Source: Acidobacteriota bacterium (GTDB lineage: Bacteria > Acidobacteriota > Vicinamibacteria > Vicinamibacterales > UBA2999). Taken from it: a stretch of DNA of 7,265 bases. A model generated the notes under the pieces. The model saw only the letters and a list, made by a program, of their open reading frames with translations, searched no databases and was not told the DNA's origin. The stretch is from NCBI GenBank assembly GCA_020851835.1, contig JADZBZ010000232.1, forward strand, positions 1 through 7,265, read 5' to 3'. This document shows, piece by piece, positions 1 to 4,960 of the stretch (the first letter of the stretch is position 1; each line of letters starts with the position of its first letter). The translations under genes and the position numbers were made by a program.

Positions 1-527
1 TCAGCCCTGGCGCCATCGCGGCCGACGTCACGATCGGCTTCGTGCTGCAGCCCACGCGCGCCGCGCGCATGGTGGCGCAGCACGCGCTCGACCCGGCGCT
101 GCCGGGTCTCGACACCGTCATCGACCGCCTGACGCAGGCCACCTTCGACGCACCCACGGCCTCTCCGTACGAAGCCGAAGTGCGCCGCGCGGCCGAACGC
201 GTCCTGGTGGATCGGCTGACGTGGCTGGCCACTGTCGCGCAGCACGCCCAGGTGCGGGCGATTGCGTCATACAAGCTCGACAAGCTGGCGGCCCGGCTGC
301 GCTCGGCCAGCGGCAAGAGCGAAGCCGACCTCGCGCAGCAGATGCTCGTCGCCTCCGACATCAAGCGCTTCCTCGAGCGGCCGGCCGACACGGCGAAGAT
401 GCTGCCGGCCGCGCCGGCGCCGCCGGGCGCGCCGATCGGCGACTTCCCTCAGGACTGGCTCGCGCGGCCGCCTGTTTGCGCCTGGGACGACCTGAATCCC
501 GACGCGTGGGTGCACTACCGGCCGTAA
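1..527 (+). CDS. C-terminal end of a zinc-dependent metalloprotease, DUF4953/DUF5117 type (5' truncated)
   Basis: The reading frame is open from base 3 to the TAA at 525-527, and its start lies outside the window. The visible 174 residues are mostly helical. They match, from memory, the C-terminal tail of large exported bacterial zinc metalloproteases annotated DUF4953/DUF5117. Matching elements are a 'LQPTRAARMVAQHALDPALP' stretch, then 'VIDRLTQATF', an 'SPYEAEVRR' helix, 'QVRAIASYKLDKL', and a Pro-rich 'PPGAPIGDF' followed by a Trp-rich end. In the family the catalytic HExxH lies well upstream, so the active site cannot be checked here and the whole gene should be several times longer. Members are predicted periplasmic or outer-membrane-associated proteases of largely unknown substrate. 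The next gene starts 12 nt after the stop, so the two may share a transcript. The family call is by recall, not by search. Confidence 0.62.
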   Translation, partial: SPGAIAADVTIGFVLQPTRAARMVAQHALDPALPGLDTVIDRLTQATFDAPTASPYEAEVRRAAERVLVDRLTWLATVAQHAQVRAIASYKLDKLAARLRSASGKSEADLAQQMLVASDIKRFLERPADTAKMLPAAPAPPGAPIGDFPQDWLARPPVCAWDDLNPDAWVHYRP

Positions 528-539
528 TGGGTTCACGCC

Positions 540-1451
540 ATGAACATCCGACGCATCCTGTGCCCCGTCGACTTCTCGGACGCCTCGAATCACGCGGTGG
601 AGCACGCCGTGGCCTTCGCCCGGTGGTCGGGGGCCCGCCTCACGCTCCTCCACGTGTATCCCAGCGTCGGTCAGCCGCCGACCCTGCCGGTTCCCGATGC
701 GGCAGGAGCGCACGGGCCGTCGCCTGCCGAGCTGGAGGCGCTAGGTGACCGTGTAGCGTCGATGGTGGACGCCGATGCCGGCGTGATCGTCCACGCCAGC
801 GTCATGCCGGGACAACCGGTGGGAGGCATTGTCGAGCAGGCCGGCGCGCTGGCAGCAGACCTGGTCGTGATGGGCACTCACGGCGCGGGCGGCTTTCAGC
901 ACCTGATCCTGGGGTCGGTCACCGAGAAGGTGCTGCGCAAGGCGCCGTGCCCCGTGCTCACCGTGCCGCCCCGCGCGGTGTCGACCTCGACGCGAGGCTT
1001 CACGCGCGTGCTGTGCGCGGTGGACTTCTCGGACTGCTCGCAGAAGGCAGTCGCCCTGGCGGCGGAGGTGGCCAAGGAGGCAGGCGCGGCACTCACCCTG
1101 CGGCACGTCATCGAGTGGCCCTGGCACGAGCCACCCACGCCGGGCCTGGAGGGCGTGCCGCCCGAACGGGCGCGCGCCCTGATGGAGTACCGCCATTACC
1201 TCGAGTCGAGTGCCTTGTCGAGACTCGAGGAAGTCGCCGCCGCGACCGTCCCCGGCGGTCCCGCGCCGGCCACCGAGGTGCGGTTCGGCAAGCCGTACAT
1301 CGAACTGCTGGCGGCCGTGGGCGAACAGGGCGCCGACCTGATCGTGATTGGCGTGCGAGGCCGCGGCAGGCTGGACCTGGGCTTCTTCGGATCCACAGCC
1401 AATCAGGTGGTGCGCCAGGCCACGTGCCCGGTACTGACGGTCAGGGCCTGA
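540..1451 (+). CDS. Tandem-domain universal stress protein (UspA family)
   Basis: A 303-residue cytoplasmic protein with two complete Usp domains, about residues 1-145 and 152-303. Each opens with the family signature (RILCPVDFSDAS at 5-16; RVLCAVDFSDCS at 156-167) and closes with 'CPVLTV'. Both carry an intact ATP-binding motif G-2x-G-9x-G-S: G112 to GS125-126, and G271 to GS284-285. This predicts the ATP-binding class of Usp rather than the UspA class that does not bind ATP. Tandem Usp proteins are generally induced by starvation, oxygen or redox stress and regulate by nucleotide-dependent interaction; the target is not evident here. The ATG is 12 nt after the upstream stop and has no clear Shine-Dalgarno sequence, which suggests translational coupling or re-initiation. 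A repeat array with a hairpin follows the stop. The family call is secure, the physiological role is not. Confidence 0.95.
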   Translation: MNIRRILCPVDFSDASNHAVEHAVAFARWSGARLTLLHVYPSVGQPPTLPVPDAAGAHGPSPAELEALGDRVASMVDADAGVIVHASVMPGQPVGGIVEQAGALAADLVVMGTHGAGGFQHLILGSVTEKVLRKAPCPVLTVPPRAVSTSTRGFTRVLCAVDFSDCSQKAVALAAEVAKEAGAALTLRHVIEWPWHEPPTPGLEGVPPERARALMEYRHYLESSALSRLEEVAAATVPGGPAPATEVRFGKPYIELLAAVGEQGADLIVIGVRGRGRLDLGFFGSTANQVVRQATCPVLTVRA

Positions 1452-1474
1452 CGACCGAGCGAGTGACCCTACCC

Positions 1475-1596
1475 GGAGCGCCGCCCCCCCACAATGGAGC
1501 GCCGGGGCCCCCAAGGAGCGCCGGAGGCCCCAAGGAGCGCCGGGGCTTCAAGATGGAGGGCCCACACAATGGAGCGCCGGGGCTTTAGCCCCGGCG
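1475..1596. repeat. Degenerate short tandem repeat array (unit about 19 nt, core GGAGCGCC) ending in a palindrome
   Basis: The core GGAGCGCC occurs exactly at 1475, 1496, 1515, 1534 and 1571, with a decayed copy (GGAGGGCC) at 1555. Successive spacings are 21, 19, 19, 21 and 16 nt. The 19-nt string CACAATGGAGCGCCGGGGC is present twice without change, at 1490-1508 and 1565-1583. Units joined by 'CCCCAAGGAGCGCCGG' lie between them. Only the last unit is followed by a matching right arm that completes a hairpin. The array fills almost the whole gap between the convergent usp gene and the secreted-protein gene. It looks like local amplification of half of a REP-like or transcription-end palindrome. 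I see no protein coding in it. Confidence 0.85.
1575..1596. terminator. Perfect 9-bp GC-rich hairpin between convergent genes
   Basis: Arms CGCCGGGGC (1575-1583) and GCCCCGGCG (1588-1596) are exact reverse complements around a TTTA loop. The hairpin ends 10 nt from the stop codon of the minus-strand gene and 124 nt after the usp stop. It could stop transcription from both sides, but neither side has a T-run, so it does not fit a classical intrinsic terminator. It may instead act as an mRNA 3'-end stabiliser or a dispersed REP-like element. The palindrome is certain; the function is inferred. Confidence 0.6.
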
Positions 1597-1606
1597 TCAT
1601 CGCCGC

Positions 1607-2035
1607 CTACCGCGACGGACACGCGCCCGTCAGCCCGCGCCAGCCTTCGACATCGAGCACGATCTGATTGAAGTTCGGGTTGCGCCCGGCGCCGCTCATC
1701 GGCGAGGGCCCCGGACCGATTCGCACGCCGCCGCCTACCGCCACGCCTCTCTCGTCGAGCTGACCCTTCCGGATGAGGCCGGTCACCTCGATGACGGCGC
1801 CTTCCCAGGCCTTGATCTCCTCGAGCAGTTTCTTCGGACCGGCCAGCCGGAACCGCCGACCCGGCGCGACTGACGACCGCGACTCGTGCTCCGGACTCTC
1901 GACGACGGTGAACACGACGCCCTTCGAGCAGCCGGGGATGGAAATGCGGATGGAGTCTTTCGGGACGGGCTTCTCCTGCGTGCTGGCGGTGCCGGCCAGC
2001 CCCGCAACGAGCGCAACGATGGCCAGGGCCTTCAT
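1607..2035 (-). CDS. Small secreted protein of unknown function
   Basis: A 142-residue protein that I cannot assign to a named family. Residues 1-19 form a short signal peptide: MK, then an Ala/Leu/Val-rich core, then 'GTAST' before Q20. Cleavage near 19/20 predicts export. The mature part looks mainly beta with one helix. It has 'IRISIPGCSKGVVFTV' (about 29-44), a basic 'GRRFRLAGPKKLLEEI' segment (59-74) and 'GAVIEVTGLIRKG' (79-91), which resembles an OB-like strand pattern. A Gly/Pro-rich loop and a 'VLDVEGWR' end follow. The two cysteines, C36 and C139, could form a disulfide. The gene is 27 nt downstream of EF-P on the same strand. GGAG sits only 2 nt before the ATG. A -10-like TACACT (2042-2047, minus) ends 6 nt before the ATG, so this gene could have its own start. 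Stop is TAG. Confidence 0.75.
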   Translation of the reverse strand: MKALAIVALVAGLAGTASTQEKPVPKDSIRISIPGCSKGVVFTVVESPEHESRSSVAPGRRFRLAGPKKLLEEIKAWEGAVIEVTGLIRKGQLDERGVAVGGGVRIGPGPSPMSGAGRNPNFNQIVLDVEGWRGLTGACPSR

Positions 2036-2062
2036 GGCTCCAGTGTAGCCAATCGGCGCCGC

Positions 2063-2638
2063 TCAGGCGCGCCCGGCGAACTCCCGGGTCTCGGTGTGCA
2101 CCTTCACGCGCTCACCTTCCTTGATGAAGAGCGGCACACGCACTTCGAGGCCGGTTTCGAGCGTGGCTGGCTTGGTCACGCCGCCGCTGGCCGTATCGCC
2201 CCTGACGCCGGGTTCGGTGCGGGTGACGGTCATCTCCACCAGCGGCGGCAACTGCAGCCCAATGGGCCGTCCGTTGTACTTCTGCAGTTGCACGACGAGG
2301 TTGTCCGGGAGCAGCAGGCGATCGTCTCCCAGGGTGTCGGCGTCGAGGGTGGCGGTCTCGAAGCTCGCCTGGTCCATGAAGTGATATCCGTCGCCGTCGG
2401 CGTAGAGGAAAGAGGCAAAGACGAAATCGAGGTCCGGCTCCTTGAACTTCTCGCCGGCCTTGAAGGTCTTGTCGAACACCGCGCGCGTCAGCAGGTTGCG
2501 CATCTTGAGACGCACCAGCGTCTGGCCGCCCCGGGCCGTGGGCTTCGACACGTCGACGTCCAGGCAGTGGTAGGGCGCACCCTCGAACTCGAAGTACATC
2601 TTCCGCTTGATCTCGATTGCTTCCAGCAGTCCTGCCAT
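2063..2638 (-). CDS. Elongation factor P-family protein with EfpL/YeiP-type arginine loop
   Basis: A 191-residue protein covering all three EF-P domains at normal length. The N-terminal KOW-like domain (about 1-65) has 'EIKRKMYFEFEGAPYHCLDV'. The middle domain has 'FLYADGDGYHFMD' (78-89). The C-terminal OB domain has 'GVRGDTASGGVTKPATLETG' (144-163) and 'VPLF'. EF-P binds the ribosome beside the P-site tRNA and relieves stalling at consecutive prolines. The loop that normally reads KPGKG, with a modifiable Lys (K34 in E. coli), is 'SKPTARGGQTL' (31-41) here. That matches the PTARG loop of E. coli EfpL (YeiP), which uses an unmodified Arg; the equivalent is R36. The end 'REFAGRA' also resembles YeiP, while the middle and C-terminal domains read as ordinary EF-P. 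I chose the ATG at 2638 because GGAGG lies just ahead of it. An in-frame ATG at 2650 would add MRRP but has no ribosome-binding site. The longer upstream open frame is antisense to the ATPase. Confidence 0.93.
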   Translation of the reverse strand: MAGLLEAIEIKRKMYFEFEGAPYHCLDVDVSKPTARGGQTLVRLKMRNLLTRAVFDKTFKAGEKFKEPDLDFVFASFLYADGDGYHFMDQASFETATLDADTLGDDRLLLPDNLVVQLQKYNGRPIGLQLPPLVEMTVTRTEPGVRGDTASGGVTKPATLETGLEVRVPLFIKEGERVKVHTETREFAGRA

Positions 2639-2641
2639 GGG

Positions 2642-2646
2642 CCTCC
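2642..2646 (-). promoter_or_regulatory. Shine-Dalgarno GGAGG for the EF-P gene
   Basis: GGAGG on the minus strand ends 3 nt before the ATG at 2638, closer than usual. It lies inside the extension that a start at 2650 would translate, so it favours the 2638 start. The secreted-protein gene downstream also has GGAG unusually close (2 nt) to its ATG. Confidence 0.6.
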
Positions 2647-2706
2647 GCATCCGGGCCGCGCGGGCGTCCGGGGAACGTCCATCGTAGCAACGTTCCCGAC
2701 CGTTAC

Positions 2707-2742
2707 GTGACCAGCGGTAGCGATTACGTATAATGACGTAAT
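2707..2742 (+). promoter_or_regulatory. Promoter for the ATPase gene, probably leaderless, within an inverted repeat
   Basis: A perfect -10 TATAAT lies at 2729-2734. A -35-like GTGACC (TGAC core) is at 2707-2712, with a 16-nt spacer. Only 6 nt separate the -10 from the ATG at 2741, so transcription should start at or next to the A of the start codon. No Shine-Dalgarno is present. Arms ATTACGT (2723-2729) and ACGTAAT (2736-2742) form a perfect 7-bp inverted repeat around a 6-nt centre. They span the -10, the predicted start site and the first two bases of the start codon, as expected for an operator. The surrounding DNA is conspicuously more AT-rich than the coding regions. Confidence 0.7.
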
Positions 2743-3907
2743 GGCGCAGCAGAATCCGTTCGTCTACGGCGAGATTGTCACCTCGGGGGCCTTTGCCGAC
2801 CGCGAGGCCGAGCGCGAGCGGCTGGCCAGCGACCTCGGCGAGGGGCAGAAGGTCTTTCTGATCTCGCCGCGCCGGTACGGCAAGTCGTCGCTGGTTCGTG
2901 ACGTCCTGCGAGGCCTGGCGCGGCAGCGCGTCCTCACCGTGGAGGTCACGGTGGCGGCGTCGAGCTCGTACGTGGGGTTCCTGGAGGCCTATGCCCGCGC
3001 CCTGGTCACCGCCGACACGCCGGTCGCCCGCCTGCGCCGGTGGACCACGGAGTTGCTCGACGCGGTCCGGCCGGAGCTCAGGATGGAGACCCCGGCGGCC
3101 GGCCACGGCGCTTCCGGGCCGGGCCGCGTGACGCTGGCGTTCCCCGCCATCCGCACGGCTCGCGACACGGCGCGGCTGGCCGCCGAGGTATTCGCCCTGC
3201 CGGGACGAATCGCCACTGCACGAGGGCAGCGGCTGGCCATCGCGCTCGACGAGTTCCAGGCCATCGCCGCGTTCGACGAAGGCAACGTCGAGCACGCGCT
3301 GCGCGCGGCGGTGCAGGACCAGCGGTCGGTCGGCTATGTGTTCGCCGGGTCCGAGCCGTCACTCATGGAGCGCATGCTCGAGGCCCGTCGGCCGTTCTAC
3401 AAGGCCGGGCCGGTCATTCGTCTCGGCAAGATCGACGAGGACGTCTTTGCGGCTTTCATCGACGAACGCTTCCGATCGAGCGGGGTGAAGCCCGAGCCGG
3501 GCCTGGGCGAGGCCATCGTGGATCTCGCCGGCAACGTGCCCTACGACGTCCAGCGTCTCGCGCACGAAACCTGGGACGATGTGCGGGTGGCCGGACTGAA
3601 GTCGGCGGGGCTGGACGACCTGCACGCCACGCTGACGCGACTGCTCGGTGAGCATCAGACGGCCTTCGAGGAGGCCTGGCAGCGGCGGACGCTGTCTCAA
3701 CGCGCGGTGCTGAGGGCGCTGGTGCTCGAAGACGGCCGCGAACTGCTGTCTGCGGATGTCCGCTCACGCCACCGGCTGCCCGGGGCTTCGAGCGTCCAGT
3801 CCTCGCTGGCGGCGCTGGTGAAGCAGGACATCGTGATGAAAGAGGACGGACGCTACCTCGTCAGCGACTCGCTCTATCGCGAGTGGGTCGCCCGCAAGAC
3901 CTTCTAA
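2741..3907 (+). CDS. Solitary P-loop ATPase, archaeal ATPase_2 / STAND-like, with C-terminal winged-helix region
   Basis: A 388-residue protein. It opens with 'NPFVYGEIVTSGAFADREAE' (5-24), the typical N-terminus of AAA-superfamily ATPases related to PF01637. Walker A is 'SPRRYGKSS' (42-50) with K48; the first Gly of the P-loop is Ser, as is common in the PRR-type branch. Walker B is 'LAIALDEF' (165-172) with D170 and E171. A sensor-like 'YVFAGSEPSLM' follows (199-209), then the lid motif 'AGNVPYDVQRLAHETWDD' (263-280). Residues about 315-388 look like a winged helix, with 'LSQRAVLRALV', a small-residue turn 'LPGASSVQSSLAALVKQDIV' and 'DGRYLVSDSLYREWV'. A Gly/Pro-rich insert lies at 117-135. 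No membrane segment or signal peptide is visible. In this group the ATPase is often a regulator or a signal-transducing NTPase, but no partner gene is adjacent and the role is unknown. The start is fixed by the promoter, which leaves no room for a leader. Confidence 0.9.
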   Translation: MAQQNPFVYGEIVTSGAFADREAERERLASDLGEGQKVFLISPRRYGKSSLVRDVLRGLARQRVLTVEVTVAASSSYVGFLEAYARALVTADTPVARLRRWTTELLDAVRPELRMETPAAGHGASGPGRVTLAFPAIRTARDTARLAAEVFALPGRIATARGQRLAIALDEFQAIAAFDEGNVEHALRAAVQDQRSVGYVFAGSEPSLMERMLEARRPFYKAGPVIRLGKIDEDVFAAFIDERFRSSGVKPEPGLGEAIVDLAGNVPYDVQRLAHETWDDVRVAGLKSAGLDDLHATLTRLLGEHQTAFEEAWQRRTLSQRAVLRALVLEDGRELLSADVRSRHRLPGASSVQSSLAALVKQDIVMKEDGRYLVSDSLYREWVARKTF

Positions 3908-3951
3908 CAGGGCCATGCAAGGCCAAGGAGCGGAACTTTCGTGACCAGAAA

Positions 3952-3985
3952 GAGGAGGCGGATGGCCACGGGCCGCCGCCTTCTC
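3952..3985. terminator. Long imperfect hairpin between convergent ATPase and envelope-protein genes
   Basis: Outer arms 3952-3961 and 3976-3985 pair over 10 bp, with one G-T wobble. An internal loop (AT opposite G) follows, then an inner GGCC/GGCC stem (3964-3967 with 3971-3974) closes on a 3-nt loop. The hairpin lies 44 nt after the ATPase stop and 21 nt from the stop of the minus-strand gene. Read on the minus strand it is followed by TTTCT, a weak U-tract, so it best fits a terminator for the minus-strand gene that may work both ways. The rest of 3908-4006 shows no coding. Confidence 0.5.
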
Positions 3986-4006
3986 ACGCTGGGTTCCATT
4001 GGCCGC

Positions 4007-4828
4007 CTACTGGAGCGGTACGGCCGAGTCGAATCGCACGCGCAGCACCATGCCCATGGGCAGGTCGACGTCCTTCCCCTCGGTCGCCACCAGCACGCCG
4101 CCGCCGCCGACCAGGATGCCGGTAATCACGCCCTTCACGCCGCCGAGGATGCCGCCCAGAATGGCGCCCACGCCGGCACCGGCGCCGATGCGGCCCGCCT
4201 CACCCTTGACGCCCTCGCTCTCGAGCGCCTGGGTGACCGACACGCGAACGTCACGCGTACGGCCCGCCGTCGTCAGGCGGGTGAACTGCAGCGCGAGGCT
4301 CCCCTTGCGGTCGCTGCGCGATGCGCGGTCCACGGCGGCCACGTGGCCGACCAGGAGGGAGCCGGCCGGCAGCAGCAGGTCGTCGCCCTGGTACAGGTTC
4401 ACCATGGTCGTGGCCTCGACGCGCTCCTCGACCTGCGCGGTGCCCGAGTTGAGCGGCGTCTGCAGGCGAACGTCGAGCTCGGTGCCGACGGGAATGGAGC
4501 GAACGCCCGGCGTGACCGTCGAGCGCGCGCGGTCGTTGGCGCGCTGCACGAAGCGGTCGAGCCGCTCACCCAGTTCGCGGCGCTCGGTCTCGGTGACACG
4601 CTCGCCACGGCGGGTCTTCACGCGCAGGTAAGTGAGGTCGTCCTCGAGATCACCGAGCTCGCGCTCGAGTGAGGAACGTTCGACCGTGGGCAGGGCACGC
4701 TCGGCGCGCGTCAGCGCCGAGTGCGCGTCGCTCAGCCGCTGTTCCAGGCCCGCCATGTCCGGCACCTGGGCCAGGACTACCGCGCCGGCGAGAAGAAACG
4801 TCCACAACAGTGTCCACATCCGCTTCAT
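4007..4828 (-). CDS. Exported protein with N-terminal coiled coil, VirB10/TrbI-like beta domain and glycine zipper
   Basis: A 273-residue protein. Residues 1-20 form a signal peptide (MKRMW, hydrophobic core, 'VVLA' before Q21). Residues 25-102 are charged and heptad-like ('LEQRLSDAHSALTRAERAL', 'LERELGDLEDDL'), so a coiled coil is likely. Residues about 112-200 resemble the VirB10/TrbI C-terminal beta fold: 'IPVGTELDVRLQTPLNSG', 'LLPAGSLLVGHV', 'GSLALQFTRL', and a closing 'DLPMGMVLRVRFDSAV' (255-270). An Ala/Gly-rich glycine zipper (about 212-246) sits between the last strands and could insert in or associate with a membrane. No other type IV secretion gene is nearby, so a conjugation role is unlikely; stand-alone proteins of this plan recur in Acidobacteriota. 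I infer an envelope role. An ATG 48 nt upstream is in frame, but the 4828 start has a Shine-Dalgarno and a proper signal peptide. Confidence 0.85.
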   Translation of the reverse strand: MKRMWTLLWTFLLAGAVVLAQVPDMAGLEQRLSDAHSALTRAERALPTVERSSLERELGDLEDDLTYLRVKTRRGERVTETERRELGERLDRFVQRANDRARSTVTPGVRSIPVGTELDVRLQTPLNSGTAQVEERVEATTMVNLYQGDDLLLPAGSLLVGHVAAVDRASRSDRKGSLALQFTRLTTAGRTRDVRVSVTQALESEGVKGEAGRIGAGAGVGAILGGILGGVKGVITGILVGGGGVLVATEGKDVDLPMGMVLRVRFDSAVPLQ

Positions 4829-4834
4829 GTCGTA

Positions 4835-4841
4835 CCCCCTT
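4835..4841 (-). promoter_or_regulatory. Ribosome binding site AAGGGGG deciding the 4828 start
   Basis: On the minus strand AAGGGGG ends 6 nt before the ATG at 4828. The longer reading from 4876 would place this purine run inside the coding sequence and bury the signal peptide behind 16 extra residues. Confidence 0.6.
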
Positions 4842-4932
4842 CGGTGATTGAGGACGGTATAGATGACGTGGTTCATCTTGACAGCAATAGGCGTGCCGCG
4901 CGAGCGCTCGGATGCACGCTCAGTCGAGCGGG

Positions 4933-4938
4933 TACAAT
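4933..4938 (+). promoter_or_regulatory. Putative -10 box for the M48 protease gene
   Basis: TACAAT matches TATAAT at five of six bases and lies 22 nt before the ATG at 4961, giving a very short predicted leader. No good -35 hexamer sits 16-18 nt upstream, so activation by a regulator or another sigma factor is possible. The gap 4829-4960 is shared with the divergent gene. It also holds a 10-bp palindrome CGAGCGCTCG (4901-4910), immediately upstream of the -35 position. It contains no coding. Confidence 0.35.
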
Positions 4939-4960
4939 TGATGCAAATCGACTACGAGTC

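Noticed and set aside
741..1514. Minus-strand open frame of 257 codons
   Set aside because: It lies antisense to the two intact Usp domains. Such frames are expected in GC-rich DNA, where stop codons are rare.
1452..1606. Possible CRISPR array in the short repeats
   Set aside because: The units are about 19 nt with essentially no unique spacers, and copies decay unevenly. No cas gene is nearby.
2056..2070. GCGCC/GGCGC 5-bp hairpin at the EF-P stop
   Set aside because: A five-bp GC stem is expected by chance in this composition. It has no T-tract, and the downstream gene appears to be on the same strand.
2639..3295. Long minus-strand open frame extending EF-P to 410 residues
   Set aside because: The extension is antisense to the ATPase gene and low in recognisable structure. 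The EF-P domain, its Shine-Dalgarno and normal EF-P length all point to the 2638 start.
3941..4672. Plus-strand open frame of 243 codons
   Set aside because: It is the shadow of the minus-strand VirB10-like gene, which has a signal peptide, a beta domain and a ribosome-binding site. The shadow is His/Arg/Ala-rich with no family resemblance.
4878..4883. Perfect TTGACA on the plus strand upstream of the M48 gene
   Set aside because: No -10-like hexamer lies 16-18 nt downstream (the bases there are GC-only). The TACAAT at 4933 is about 49 nt away, too far to pair with it.
4721..4960. Upstream extension of the M48 reading frame
   Set aside because: It runs across the start and signal peptide of the divergent gene, and would bury the M48 signal peptide about 80 residues inside the protein.
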